In this document: positions 1-9,177 of the stretch, in pieces
How the letters are laid out: each line of letters starts with the position of its first letter
Numbering within the stretch: position 1 is the stretch's first letter
Origin: an uncultured Lachnospira sp.
GTDB taxonomy: Bacteria > Bacillota > Clostridia > Lachnospirales > Lachnospiraceae
Reading direction: 5' to 3'
DNA: 39,759 bases
NCBI GenBank assembly: GCA_910587485.1
Contig: CAJUKN010000023.1
Coordinates: 1 to 39,759 of the forward strand
Position numbers and translations under genes: made by a program
The notes under the pieces: generated by a model
Told to the model about the DNA's origin: nothing
Seen by the model: the letters and a program-made list of their open reading frames with translations, nothing else
Database searches by the model: none

Positions 1-745
1 AACTGGGTTTGAAAGCCGCAGAAAATAAGGGTTGGAGAATCCGAGAGGCTATATTGATTAAACAAGGAGGAATGTCTATTTCTAAAGCACAATAATCCAT
101 ATAGGCAATTTCCCCTTTTCTGCTGCCATTTAAAATTAACAATGAACCATGTGTATTTAGATGTAGTACACCATCTTCTAACATAGGAAAAATTTGATTC
201 TGTTCTTCATAGAAAGCCTCTTCCTTATCTTCTATATTATTATCGTTTTCTATATCACTTACTTCATCCAATTTTCCATTAAATTTTTCTTCTTTTTTCT
301 CTAAAAATGTGTTATCATCGCTCTGTTCATCTTCAAAAAATTCATCTCCTAAAGACTCCTCTTCCAAATATTTTTTTTCAGAAAATGCTAAACATTCCTT
401 ATAATATTGTAAATAATTATCATCATATATACTTGGTTTTGATAAATTTTTATAACATCCTTTATATTCTTTTTCTTCAAGACTAAGCGGTCTTATTCCA
501 TAAAAAGGGTCAGGACCACCATTGCCAACCTTTGTTATAAAAAATATATATTCTTCTGGAAGCTCTACTTGATATTTGTTTTCAAATTCCCTCACCCACT
601 CAAGGCTTACCGTTTCATTCAGATGATACTTATGCGTACTTGCCCCAAAAATCTCATAATTTTTATCCTTATCAGCCACTTTTTTTATAAGATTTTTTAT
701 ATATTCTGCATGTTCATCAGACAAATATTTATAATTTTTATTCAT
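1..745 (-). CDS. SUKH (SMI1/KNR4) family protein, C-terminus outside the window
   Basis: An open frame runs leftward from the ATG at 743-745 to the window edge without a stop, giving about 248 residues. Residues 1-125 closely match the N-terminus of the gene at 2170-3534, including the SUKH signature: a Trp near residue 50, an LPEEY block, then GNGG and a GI-PLSL block. SUKH proteins are commonly immunity proteins against secreted polymorphic toxins, or bind partner proteins; that role is inferred here. The middle carries an Asp/Glu-rich insertion of roughly 50 residues (about 125-180) that the paralogue lacks. After an NGSRKGE block and a PPCLINI block, the match to the paralogue (PPVLVNMTFLEWY) stops abruptly near position 50. 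The last ~16 codons are richer in G+C. That suggests a recombination or insertion boundary, or a sequence junction, at the left end. Confidence 0.8.
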   Translation of the reverse strand, partial: MNKNYKYLSDEHAEYIKNLIKKVADKDKNYEIFGASTHKYHLNETVSLEWVREFENKYQVELPEEYIFFITKVGNGGPDPFYGIRPLSLEEKEYKGCYKNLSKPSIYDDNYLQYYKECLAFSEKKYLEEESLGDEFFEDEQSDDNTFLEKKEEKFNGKLDEVSDIENDNNIEDKEEAFYEEQNQIFPMLEDGVLHLNTHGSLLILNGSRKGEIAYMDYCALEIDIPPCLINIASRILQPLFSAAFKPS

Positions 746-893
746 AAAAAACTCCTATTCCAAAATGTAGTGTAGAAATTATACAATAGAAAAAATTACT
801 AAAGCAACTGCAACTGCTATTTCAATTTTCGCATCAAACCTTATTTATGATACTTTGGCACAAACAAGCAACAAACTTGTTAGCTGCCCCATC

Positions 894-1307
894 TTATCTG
901 TAAATAACTTTTCTCATACCAGAACCACAAAATTCATGCGGGATTCTTTTAAATCCCCTTTCTTCATAAAAAGCCTCTTTCCCTTTTTCTGCAATAAGTT
1001 GTATGCTGCAACGCCCGCCAATAGGTGTTTTTTTTTCAACAAAATTCATTAGCATATCCATTATTTTACTGCCAATCCCCTGTTTTTGGTAGTTTGGCTC
1101 TACCACAAGGTCAACAATCATTCCATACATTCCATCACCTACTAATCTGCCCATACCAACCGTTTGTTTATTATCTATAGCAATTACTGTATATAAACTA
1201 TTATTAATAGCCTCCTGTGCTTGCTCTTTAGAAAAATTTATCCATCCAACACTTTCTCTCAGTTTCAAATAATCTTCACAGTCAAGCGCATTTTCTTTAT
1301 ATTCCAT
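894..1307 (-). CDS. GNAT family N-acetyltransferase
   Basis: A 137-residue single-domain GNAT acetyltransferase, which would move an acetyl group from acetyl-CoA to an amine. The acetyl-CoA-binding motif A is seen as VDLVVEPNYQKQGIGSKIMD, with the Q-x-x-G-I-G pattern. It is followed by IQLIAEKGKEAFYEERGF, the usual beta5/alpha4 end of the fold. The ATG at 1307 was chosen because GAGG sits 7 nt upstream. A start nine codons earlier, at 1334, has no ribosome binding site. It lies 34 bp downstream of the DUF6678-like gene and is probably cotranscribed with it. The acetyl acceptor cannot be told from the sequence. Confidence 0.85.
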   Translation of the reverse strand: MEYKENALDCEDYLKLRESVGWINFSKEQAQEAINNSLYTVIAIDNKQTVGMGRLVGDGMYGMIVDLVVEPNYQKQGIGSKIMDMLMNFVEKKTPIGGRCSIQLIAEKGKEAFYEERGFKRIPHEFCGSGMRKVIYR

Positions 1308-1341
1308 ATAAATCCTCATTTCTAAGCAAAACATTCATTTT

Positions 1342-2031
1342 TTACCGATACCCATAAATAATATATGTTCCATTTTCTTCATCATATGGAATGGAATATT
1401 TTTCTAAGATTTGTATAAATTCCTGCTTAGCTTCATGGAATATTTTTTGTTCAACCAGTCTTCCGCCTTTTGATTCATAATAACTAGGACGTACCTTTAC
1501 CCACTCAATCACTTTATAATTGTAATCCTCAAAACTTTCCCTGTCATAATCTCCTGTATAAGGTACATCTTCTGAAAACTTAAAGTATTCGCCTGTCTCT
1601 TCCTCAAAAAGGGTCTTGTAAATATAGGGTGGCTTAAATGGCATTTCATATTCCATCGCCTCACGAAATTCACGCCATTTTGTATTATTCATGCAGCTTG
1701 TCAATCCACGACGCTGCACAATCTCAATTATCATTTCCCGCAAACTTTTCTTATTTTTATATTTACCATGTTCAATCTCATTAACAAAATGTTGAACCCA
1801 TTGTACAAACTGTTCATTTATTACTTTTGAACTATGACAATCAATCGTTGCATCTTCTTTTTTCAAATAACAATTATGATAATAACCGCCTTCCCACCAC
1901 CAAATATGCAGACACAATTCATTTTTATACTGAATATAAAGCCCATCTGCTCCAAATGGATAATCACTTACGACACCATTGCCAAAATCAATCGTTGCAA
2001 GCAAAAATGCTTTCTTTTCTGCACTTGTCAC
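1342..2031 (-). CDS. DUF6678-like protein, possible immunity protein
   Basis: A cytosolic protein of 229 residues with no signal peptide or membrane segment. The start is GTG, supported by GGAGG six bases upstream. The N-terminal ~75 residues are rich in aromatic residues (a WWWEGGYYHN block). The middle has an MNNTKWREFREAM block that I associate with the DUF6678 family, followed by a PF-PPYIYK-L segment. The C-terminal part has an IEWVKVRP block and a helical end. No catalytic motif is seen. It sits beside SUKH genes, a common neighbourhood for immunity proteins of polymorphic toxin systems, but no toxin gene is present. The family name is from memory and the function is unknown. Confidence 0.65.
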   Translation of the reverse strand: MTSAEKKAFLLATIDFGNGVVSDYPFGADGLYIQYKNELCLHIWWWEGGYYHNCYLKKEDATIDCHSSKVINEQFVQWVQHFVNEIEHGKYKNKKSLREMIIEIVQRRGLTSCMNNTKWREFREAMEYEMPFKPPYIYKTLFEEETGEYFKFSEDVPYTGDYDRESFEDYNYKVIEWVKVRPSYYESKGGRLVEQKIFHEAKQEFIQILEKYSIPYDEENGTYIIYGYR

Positions 2032-2169
2032 TTTTTACCTCCATGCCACAACTAATTTTCAATCTTTTTTATCTGTTTATTTTACAATAGCATAATCAAG
2101 CGGATATTTGCAATCTGCTTCGTTATTTGCTTATAACCTTATTATCACTTCTCTAATAAGGTTAAAAAA

Positions 2170-3534
2170 TCACTCCATATATTTTAAATAACACTCCATT
2201 TGTTTTATTATCATTGGATTAGCACTATTTTGATATTTTGGAATTAATGTTTGATATGCCTGTACAATTTTTTCACTTTTTATACCTCTCAATGTAAAAA
2301 GCGTTTCCAATAATACGATTTCACTATCAATATTATTTAAAATATCAATAAGTACATCTATAAAATCTTCCACATCCTCTGCCTCGCCAATAACATACAT
2401 GGCAACTCTTCTTATATGTTCTGAATGTTCTTTATTTTTTACAAATTCAAATAAATCACCTGCAGATAAACATTTAGTACTTCCTATAAAAATGAGTGCT
2501 GTTTCTTTCAATCTATCTTCAAAATTGCCATAATCACCATAAATAAAACGAAGCAGCTTATCATAATACTTATCTTTATCTTCACTCCTCCATATATTCA
2601 TACATGTTTCTATGGCTGCTTTGATTTTTTCGCTGTCGCCTTCTAAAAATGTATCAAATACCTGCAGTCCTTGCTTATAATCAAAATCAAACAGAAGTTT
2701 TAGCCTGCATGCATCATTGACACCATCAAAATTTGAAATAAATTGAATCGTCTCTTTAAATTGAATGGTCTCTTTATCAATATAAGAAAATTTAACAAAA
2801 CTTGATATAATTTTATTTTTTGTTTCCAAATCTGCATTGGTATACTTTGCCATCAATTCTTTTTCATCTCCAAGCATATGCCAGCCATAGCCTCTGATAT
2901 CATATCCTGCAAGAATAGCCTCAAAGAAGCCTTGATACCATTCTAAAAAAGTCATATTAACTAAAACAGGAGGATAACCTACATCAAGTTCCCAGTCAAT
3001 ATAAACCATCTCTCCTGCTCTCCTGCCATCGACTACCAATAAGCCATCATATGTACAGCCCTGATTATTAATATTTAATGTACCATTTTCTAACCTATTA
3101 TAAATTTGTTCCTGTTTTTTATGGAAAGCTTCTTCATCATCTTCTTGCTCCTCATATCGTTTCTTATTTTCAAAAAGAGTGATATGTTCATTATAAAATT
3201 GTAAATAATCTTCATTATATATACTTGGTTTTGATAAATGATTATAATGCCTTACATAATCCTCATCCAAACTTAGAGGGTCTATTCCATAATAAGGACC
3301 TACACCGCCATTTCCTATTTTTGTTATAAAAAACACATACTCTTGCGGAAGTTTGACTTGATATTTCTTTTCAAACGCCCTCACCCATTCCAAACTTACG
3401 GTTTCATTAAGTTCATACTGATGCACCTTTGACCCAAAAATCTCATAATTGGGGTCTTTATCTGCCACTTTTTTAATAAGATTTTTTATATAGTTAGCAT
3501 GTTCATCAGATAAATATTCATAATTTTTATTCAT
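2170..3534 (-). CDS. SUKH (SMI1/KNR4) domain protein with C-terminal helical repeats
   Basis: A 454-residue protein. Residues ~25-205 form a SUKH domain: W50 region, LPQEYVFFI, GNGGVGPYYGIDPLSL, and a DGRRAGEMVYIDW strand. Residues ~225-454 are all helical and repeat-like (for example EHIRRVAMYVIGEAEDVEDF and IVLLETLFTLRGI), resembling HEAT-type repeats. That makes it much longer than a lone SUKH domain. The ATG has GGAGG seven bases upstream. It is a paralogue of the partial gene at the left edge, and the two match at the DNA level over the first ~375 bases. SUKH proteins often neutralise toxins delivered by neighbouring cells; the helical tail could widen partner binding, which is inference. 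Confidence 0.85.
   Translation of the reverse strand: MNKNYEYLSDEHANYIKNLIKKVADKDPNYEIFGSKVHQYELNETVSLEWVRAFEKKYQVKLPQEYVFFITKIGNGGVGPYYGIDPLSLDEDYVRHYNHLSKPSIYNEDYLQFYNEHITLFENKKRYEEQEDDEEAFHKKQEQIYNRLENGTLNINNQGCTYDGLLVVDGRRAGEMVYIDWELDVGYPPVLVNMTFLEWYQGFFEAILAGYDIRGYGWHMLGDEKELMAKYTNADLETKNKIISSFVKFSYIDKETIQFKETIQFISNFDGVNDACRLKLLFDFDYKQGLQVFDTFLEGDSEKIKAAIETCMNIWRSEDKDKYYDKLLRFIYGDYGNFEDRLKETALIFIGSTKCLSAGDLFEFVKNKEHSEHIRRVAMYVIGEAEDVEDFIDVLIDILNNIDSEIVLLETLFTLRGIKSEKIVQAYQTLIPKYQNSANPMIIKQMECYLKYME
3005..3534 (-). repeat. Diverged direct repeat of the SUKH coding region (second copy at about 120-745)
   Basis: The 5' part of this gene and the left-edge SUKH gene share long stretches of near-identical DNA in the same orientation, for example around 3481-3534 and 692-745. 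The two copies lie about 2.8 kb apart with a GNAT gene and a DUF6678-like gene between them. This is best explained by gene duplication followed by divergence and an acidic insertion in one copy. Confidence 0.7.
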
Positions 3535-3773
3535 TACATTACCTCCATTGCTTTTTGTACAACAATTATTTTAACATATTCTTCCTAAGGCTTATTATAT
3601 ATTCAAATTAACAAACAAGCAATATTATTGGCTCTACTAAAATAATAAATAAAAACACGTTTACTTTAAATTCTTTTTATCAATTGCCTGATTCTTGACC
3701 TTCCAAGATGGATAAAATGAAACAAGATGATATCATGCTGTGCCTGCTTCCTGATAATGCTGATGATATTTCT

Positions 3774-4964
3774 TTAGATGCCTTTTGATTTTTTTGCTAT
3801 TTTTACATTAATACAAGACAATACAAACATTCCTGCGGCATTAATAGACAATAATAAAATGGCTGCCACCAGTCCTGCCCCGTCAGCTACAATTCCTACT
3901 ATCTGTGGCGTTACAATGCCGCCAAGCGCTGCCATAGCAAGAAACATAGACATTCCTGTATCATCACCTTTTACTACCAAACCGACACTAGATACACTGG
4001 TCGGATAAATTCCCGCAAAGAAAAATCCAAGTCCTATAATGGCAATAGTAATCACAACAAGATTACTTGTTGCTACTAACAAAGCAAAGAAAATGGCAGT
4101 TGCAATACAATATACCATAATCAGTTTATTTTTATCAATTTTTTGCGATAATTTTGCTGTTAAAAGTCTTCCTAACATAACCATTATCCATGTTATAGAT
4201 ACTAAATTCGTCGCATATGTATCACTCATTATTCCCATACTTTTAAAGTATGTTACAAACCAACCATTTACACAATTTTCCAAACCCAGATACAAAAATA
4301 ACAGCAATCCCATTATATAAAATACCACACTTTTATAAAAAGGCTTTTGTTGTTTATCTTCTCTATTTTCTTTTGATTGTATGACTGTCTTTTTGGGTCT
4401 TGCATTGTTTAGATTCATACTTGCATAGCCAACACAAGACAAGGAGGTTCCAACAACGATAATATATACAATAACTCTCCACCCAAATCCTAGACTGATA
4501 AATGCTGATGTCAAAAATGGTGAAACAAATGCACCTACGGCAAAGGACATATGTAAAAAATTTAATGCTGCTGGTTTTCCGTCTGAATTATCATTTACCA
4601 CAGCATTATTAATAATACTGACAGAGCCTCTGCCAATTCCCATTAATATAAATAAAATATACATTATCATAACGGATGGCAATAATGAGATAGCAAACCA
4701 TGTTATGGGAATAAGCGCAGATAACAGAACAATCGTCGCCTTTCGTCCCAATTTTGCCGCCATTAATGGATTGACAAAACTTGCCAACAGATTTCCAACT
4801 GCAAAGGTTGAAAGCAACCCACCAGCTAGTCCATAGCTTAAGCCTGCTTCCTGTATAATATAAGGCAGAACTGCTCCTACTGCCAAAACCATTGCGCCAT
4901 TTACAAAAAATGCAAAATAACATGGTAAAAATAATTTAAATTTCGTGTTGATACTACTATTCAT
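3774..4964 (-). CDS. MFS transporter, sugar-type
   Basis: A 396-residue integral membrane protein with about 12 hydrophobic segments and the N- and C-halves of the major facilitator fold. The loop after the second helix has an AAKLGRKAT block, a variant of the MFS motif G-x-x-x-D-R-x-G-R. GGAGG lies six bases before the ATG. It begins 22 bp downstream of the NagZ-like glycosidase gene and is almost certainly in the same operon. A reasonable inference is that it imports a sugar released by that enzyme. The sequence resembles the fucose/glucose-type carriers (FHS branch) more than drug exporters, but the substrate is not established. Confidence 0.85.
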   Translation of the reverse strand: MNSSINTKFKLFLPCYFAFFVNGAMVLAVGAVLPYIIQEAGLSYGLAGGLLSTFAVGNLLASFVNPLMAAKLGRKATIVLLSALIPITWFAISLLPSVMIMYILFILMGIGRGSVSIINNAVVNDNSDGKPAALNFLHMSFAVGAFVSPFLTSAFISLGFGWRVIVYIIVVGTSLSCVGYASMNLNNARPKKTVIQSKENREDKQQKPFYKSVVFYIMGLLLFLYLGLENCVNGWFVTYFKSMGIMSDTYATNLVSITWIMVMLGRLLTAKLSQKIDKNKLIMVYCIATAIFFALLVATSNLVVITIAIIGLGFFFAGIYPTSVSSVGLVVKGDDTGMSMFLAMAALGGIVTPQIVGIVADGAGLVAAILLLSINAAGMFVLSCINVKIAKKSKGI

Positions 4965-4986
4965 TGTAATCCTCCATTTGATACTT

Positions 4987-6381
4987 TTACTCCATCTGCA
5001 ATTTTTTTCTTATAATTCTTCTAACAGATGTATCAATACGGCTTTCACTGATTTGTCCATCATAAACAGCATTGATAACACCTTGTGCTGCGCTAAAAAA
5101 ATCGCCCGGCATCAATATCAAATCAACGCCTGCCAAAACTGCCAAAACTGCTGCTGTATCAGAAGCATAATTATTAAAAATAGCCCCCATATTCATCGCA
5201 TCGGTTATGACTAATCCATTATAATTTAAATCGCCTCTCAAAATCTCTGAAATCATCTTATAAGACAGCGTACAAGGCGTATTATCTCCAACAATATTTG
5301 GTACCGATATATGGGCAACCATAACAACATCTTTATTTCCATTTGCAAATGGAACAAGCTCTGCTTCCATTAATTCCTCATATGTTTTGTTTGTATAAGC
5401 AAAGCCTTCATGTGTATCGCCTTCAGTAGAGCCATGTCCGGGAAAATGTTTGAATGTACTTAATATATTTTGACTATTCAATCCATTAGAATAGGCAGCA
5501 GCATAGTCTGTGACAATAACAGCATCTGTTCCAAATGACCTATCGCCAATAACTGTATTTTTATCATTAGTAATCACGTCCGCAACAGGTGCAAAATCTA
5601 AATTAAATCCTAATTCATTCAAATATGCTCCAATTGTCTCTCCTGCCTGATATGCTTCTATAGCACTGCCAATATACTGCATAGCACCAACCTTTGGCAC
5701 ACCAAAGTTTGGATTATTTGCAATTCTTGCAACCCTTCCTCCTTCTTCATCAACACATAAAAACATAGGCATACCTTCTACTTCATAAGCATACTGTCTG
5801 GCATTTTGTAACATCTGTGTTGTCTGTTCACGATTGATAAGATTTTGTGCAAAATAAATGATTCCACCAACTGGATATTGTTCTAATTGTTCTCGAAAAT
5901 AATTATTACAAGTCGTGACATTATTACCATTCGTCAACGCTTCTGGTGTAATAATAAACATCTGATAAACCTTTTCTTCTAAAGTCATTTTATTTAAAAT
6001 CTTTTCAACTTTTACTTCTAGTGTATCCTCTTGCGCTGTTACCGTTTCACCTTGATTTGCTGTTGTTTCTTGTGTATTCGTTTCTTGACTTGTATTATTT
6101 TCATCATCTACATTGCTTTCATTATCTGTAATCATTTCAGTTTCACCATCTGTATTGTTTTCATTATTTGTACTTGTTTCTGTCTTTGTATTGTTTTGTG
6201 TTTTTGTATCCATTTCATTTAATGCTGTTGAATGACTTGTTCTATCGTTCTCTTTTTGTGATGGACTATGTTGTCTGTTTAATATCAATACAAAAGCAAC
6301 TGTTACAATAACAAGTAATACTATTGTTATCATCAAAACATATGCTTTTTTATTTATTTTTGTAAAATTTATTTTCTTCAT
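4987..6381 (-). CDS. nagZ: Membrane-anchored glycoside hydrolase family 3 (NagZ-like beta-N-acetylhexosaminidase)
   Basis: A 464-residue exported enzyme. Residues ~12-35 are a membrane segment with no lipobox, so it is probably a signal anchor. Residues ~40-120 are a Thr/Asn/Glu/Gln-rich linker, then a GH3 barrel follows. Diagnostic motifs are KHFPGHGSTEGDTHEG, whose Asp-His pair is the NagZ-type general acid/base, and VITDAMNMGAI with the catalytic Asp nucleophile. The conserved VDEEGGRVAR block binds the sugar. NagZ enzymes release beta-linked GlcNAc, classically from peptidoglycan fragments. Location outside the membrane fits Gram-positive relatives. The ATG at 6381 is chosen; a GTG six codons upstream overlaps the GAGG that serves the ATG. 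The MFS carrier gene follows directly. Confidence 0.85.
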   Translation of the reverse strand: MKKINFTKINKKAYVLMITIVLLVIVTVAFVLILNRQHSPSQKENDRTSHSTALNEMDTKTQNNTKTETSTNNENNTDGETEMITDNESNVDDENNTSQETNTQETTANQGETVTAQEDTLEVKVEKILNKMTLEEKVYQMFIITPEALTNGNNVTTCNNYFREQLEQYPVGGIIYFAQNLINREQTTQMLQNARQYAYEVEGMPMFLCVDEEGGRVARIANNPNFGVPKVGAMQYIGSAIEAYQAGETIGAYLNELGFNLDFAPVADVITNDKNTVIGDRSFGTDAVIVTDYAAAYSNGLNSQNILSTFKHFPGHGSTEGDTHEGFAYTNKTYEELMEAELVPFANGNKDVVMVAHISVPNIVGDNTPCTLSYKMISEILRGDLNYNGLVITDAMNMGAIFNNYASDTAAVLAVLAGVDLILMPGDFFSAAQGVINAVYDGQISESRIDTSVRRIIRKKLQME

Positions 6382-6449
6382 TTTACAAATATACCTCACT
6401 TTCTACCATTCAAACTATTTTAATTATTCTCTAATGAGATTGAACTATA

Positions 6450-6504
6450 TAAAAAAATAAAGACAAAATTTCGATTTCTAACAGAAAAACGAAGTTTTGC
6501 CTTT
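6450..6504 (-). terminator. Intrinsic terminator of the dCache chemoreceptor gene
   Basis: The arms at 6459-6473 (AAAGACAAAATTTCG) and 6490-6504 (CGAAGTTTTGCCTTT) pair over 15 positions with two G-U pairs. Read on the minus strand, the stem is followed by a run of T (ATTTTTTTAT). It lies 6 bp past the stop of the chemoreceptor gene and separates it from the NagZ operon. Confidence 0.8.
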
Positions 6505-6510
6505 GTTTCC

Positions 6511-8655
6511 TTATACTTGCTTTAAATGGAAAGCATTTACTAATTCATGTAAACGCTTAGACTGACTTGATAATTCTACACTTGTCATTGCACTATTTTG
6601 AGCAGAAGACGAATTTGATTGAACAACATTGCTAATTAAATCTACGTTTTCTGTAATCTGTTCTAATACTGCCTTCTGATTTTGTGAAGCACTGCTGATT
6701 TTATCCATAGAACTTAAAACATCTTTGGAACCTTTTACCACTGCCACAAGAGATTTTGCTGTATTATCTGTAATTTCCATACCATTTGCTACAGCTTTTT
6801 GAGAACTTTCTATCAAAGCAGTTGTTTGATTAACTGCTTCTGCGCTCTTTGTTGCCAATTTATGAATTTCATTTGCCACAACTGCAAATCCTTTTCCCGC
6901 CTCTCCTGCTCTTGCTGCTTCTATTGAGGCATTCAGAGAAAGTAAATTTGTCTGACTAGCAATATCTTCAATGGTTTTAACGATTTTCTCAATTTCATCC
7001 GATGAATAACGAATATCAGACATTGCATGAATTAGATTTTCCATTTCTCTATTACTTTCTTCAATATATTGACCTACTTCAGAAACTGTAATATTGGCAG
7101 ATTGTGCATCGTTTGCATTTGCTGTCACATCATTTGATAAACTTTCTATCGAAACCGCTAACTGCTGAATTGCTGCTGCTTGTTCTTTAACACCATCAGA
7201 GAGTACCTGTGCGCTAGAGGACACATTTTCTGAACTAGCAGAAACGTCATCTGCTGAAAGGACAATTTGATGTAAAGTATCATTTAAAGACTGTGAAATT
7301 TTCTCAATAGACACTTGAATAGGTATAAAATCACCAATATAATTTTGTGTGATAGTGATATCCATATTATTATCTGCCATCTGAGAAAGCTGTTCCGAAA
7401 TATCTTTTACATAATTACTGATAATAGCACTGATATGATTAAATGCTTGTGAAAGACGTCCTAATTCATCTTCTGATTCGATATCAATATGAATATTCAA
7501 ATCGCCTGCTTCCAACTTTGCCACTTCATCTGTAATTAATTTAATAGGAGCTAAAGACCTTTCAATAATACGATTCACTGCAATTAACAATAAAAGTCCA
7601 AATACTATTACCAAAAAAGTCAATTTTCCTGTACCTTCTATAATAGGTCCATAAAACTCACTTTTATCAACCGTCAAATGTAGCGTCCATTGTGTTTTAC
7701 CATTTACTGTTAATGGAATTGTAACGGAAATACCACCCTTTCCTGTTCCAAAATTTTTGCCTCCCTTAAGAACAGAGCGACTATTAATATGTTCTCCTTC
7801 AGACATCGAACGAATTGTATTGGCATCTTGTATCATTGTATGGTATCCAACATCTGAAGCCTTTTGACCTACTTTTGAACTGTCAGCAGAATCAACTAAA
7901 ATTGTTCCATCTTCTGCAAGAGCAACCAGATGGGCAGAATCATAATCAGTACTAACAAGCAACTGTTCCTGCATATTGTTCAATCCTACATCGACACCAG
8001 CTACACCAAAAAATTCTCCCTGTGCATTCCAAACAGGCGCGATAATACTAATCATCATAATATTTTTTCCCATCAATTCATATACATAAGGGTCCATAAT
8101 ATATGGTGTGCCTGTTTGTTTAATTTGCATATAATATTCTTTTTCATAATTGTCAAAGGCATCTTCATGCTTTTCAAAAAGATAGCCTGTTTTTTGCTCA
8201 TTTGGATATACAACTGCTTCATAAGCAATGTTTCTTCGATGAACACTATAAGGTTCTCCATTGGCATCTGCAATCACATTTTTTTCAAAATAAGCAAACG
8301 CTGTTGGAAATCCATCACCACCTTCTAACAGACCTACTAAAGCAGTATCAATCGCATCCCTTTGTTCTTTTGGGTCTAATGCAGAAATGTTGCGCAGAGA
8401 CCCCGCAAATCCCACTGCTTTTCCATAAGCACTTTCAATATCATTTGTCATTAAAAAGTCATTTTCATAAGCAACGGCTGTTAATTTTTCTTTATTCACG
8501 CGAATTAATGATTGCGCTGCAAGAAAAGCCGACATCAAAATAGTCAGCAAAAAAATAACAGCAACCATAAGTGCCATTTTGGAAATAATCTTTTTGCTAA
8601 GGCTGTTGCTTTTGTCAAAATATAATATTTTCATTTTGTTTCCCTTGCGTAACAT
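6511..8655 (-). CDS. Methyl-accepting chemotaxis protein with dCache sensor
   Basis: A 714-residue chemoreceptor. In order: TM1 (~22-46), a large extracellular dCache-type ligand domain (~50-335; PYVYELMGKNIMMISIIAPVW and FFGVAGVDVGL are typical blocks), TM2 (~342-362), a HAMP linker with a DELGRLSQAFN block, and a long coiled-coil signalling domain. The CheA/CheW-binding tip is intact: NLLSLNASIEAARAGEAGKG plus FAVVANEI. The ATG at 8655 is preceded by AGGAG with six-base spacing; a start eight codons earlier has no such site. Receptors of this class bind small molecules such as amino acids, but the ligand is unknown. No chemotaxis operon is in the window, so this is an orphan receptor. Confidence 0.92.
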   Translation of the reverse strand: MLRKGNKMKILYFDKSNSLSKKIISKMALMVAVIFLLTILMSAFLAAQSLIRVNKEKLTAVAYENDFLMTNDIESAYGKAVGFAGSLRNISALDPKEQRDAIDTALVGLLEGGDGFPTAFAYFEKNVIADANGEPYSVHRRNIAYEAVVYPNEQKTGYLFEKHEDAFDNYEKEYYMQIKQTGTPYIMDPYVYELMGKNIMMISIIAPVWNAQGEFFGVAGVDVGLNNMQEQLLVSTDYDSAHLVALAEDGTILVDSADSSKVGQKASDVGYHTMIQDANTIRSMSEGEHINSRSVLKGGKNFGTGKGGISVTIPLTVNGKTQWTLHLTVDKSEFYGPIIEGTGKLTFLVIVFGLLLLIAVNRIIERSLAPIKLITDEVAKLEAGDLNIHIDIESEDELGRLSQAFNHISAIISNYVKDISEQLSQMADNNMDITITQNYIGDFIPIQVSIEKISQSLNDTLHQIVLSADDVSASSENVSSSAQVLSDGVKEQAAAIQQLAVSIESLSNDVTANANDAQSANITVSEVGQYIEESNREMENLIHAMSDIRYSSDEIEKIVKTIEDIASQTNLLSLNASIEAARAGEAGKGFAVVANEIHKLATKSAEAVNQTTALIESSQKAVANGMEITDNTAKSLVAVVKGSKDVLSSMDKISSASQNQKAVLEQITENVDLISNVVQSNSSSAQNSAMTSVELSSQSKRLHELVNAFHLKQV

Positions 8656-8696
8656 AAACTTTCTCCTACTTAATATCAATTTTTACAATTTATGCT

Positions 8697-8725
8697 ATTA
8701 TATTCTCAGTCCTCTAAGACGTCAA
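8697..8725 (-). promoter_or_regulatory. Sigma-A promoter of the dCache chemoreceptor gene
   Basis: On the minus strand, TTGACG (8720-8725) and TATAAT (8697-8702) are separated by exactly 17 bases, close to consensus. The -35 box lies inside the last codons of the upstream DUF4279 gene. The chemoreceptor therefore has its own promoter, about 35 bases of leader before the ATG at 8655. Confidence 0.75.
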
Positions 8726-9134
8726 TTTTATTGGTAAACGTGTCTACATACAAGTCAATATCTATCTTTGTTCTTGTCTTATAACAAAAATCAATCACAT
8801 CAAGAGATGGTGCAAGACAAGGTGTATCATTTTCTACATAAATCGTTGGAACAATCTGTAAATAAAATAACACATTATTTTCATTTTTAATTTTATTTAA
8901 CAATTCAATTTTATCTAATAAAATAGATATAGTTTTTTGCATTTGATTTTCAATTTCTATATCATAATCATCACATCGCCCAACAGACCAAAAAGAAAAA
9001 TCATATTTGGTGCCATTTTTGCGCATATCACCTACTTTCCAACTTTCTTCAGGCTGTATGTCTAATATTTTTGTAACCGTATCTGGATTAAAATCCCCTA
9101 CTATTTTAAAATAAGTATAACATTGATTTTCCAT
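8706..9134 (-). CDS. DUF4279 domain protein
   Basis: A small cytosolic protein of 142 residues that fits DUF4279 along its whole length. It has the TYFKIVGDFNPD start, the ILDIQPEESWKVGD block and the FSFWSVG block. It ends in an acidic, beta-rich C-terminus. The family has no known enzymatic activity and often occurs beside immunity or toxin genes, so an immunity role is possible but not shown. The ribosome binding site is weak (AAAAAG). It is followed by the chemoreceptor gene, which has a separate promoter. Upstream is the palindromic element and the tRNA terminator. Confidence 0.8.
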   Translation of the reverse strand: MENQCYTYFKIVGDFNPDTVTKILDIQPEESWKVGDMRKNGTKYDFSFWSVGRCDDYDIEIENQMQKTISILLDKIELLNKIKNENNVLFYLQIVPTIYVENDTPCLAPSLDVIDFCYKTRTKIDIDLYVDTFTNKIDVLED

Positions 9135-9177
9135 CTTTTTATGTAAATTTCCTTTTATGTAAACCTTAAGTTAAATA

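Noticed and set aside
3690..3790. A short plus-strand frame (MDKMKQDDIMLCLLPDNADD)
   Set aside because: It is only about 25 codons, has no ribosome binding site and overlaps the MFS stop; it could be debris but cannot be supported.
4987..6381. Lipoprotein form of the NagZ-like enzyme
   Set aside because: The hydrophobic segment lacks a Cys in a lipobox, so a membrane anchor is more likely.
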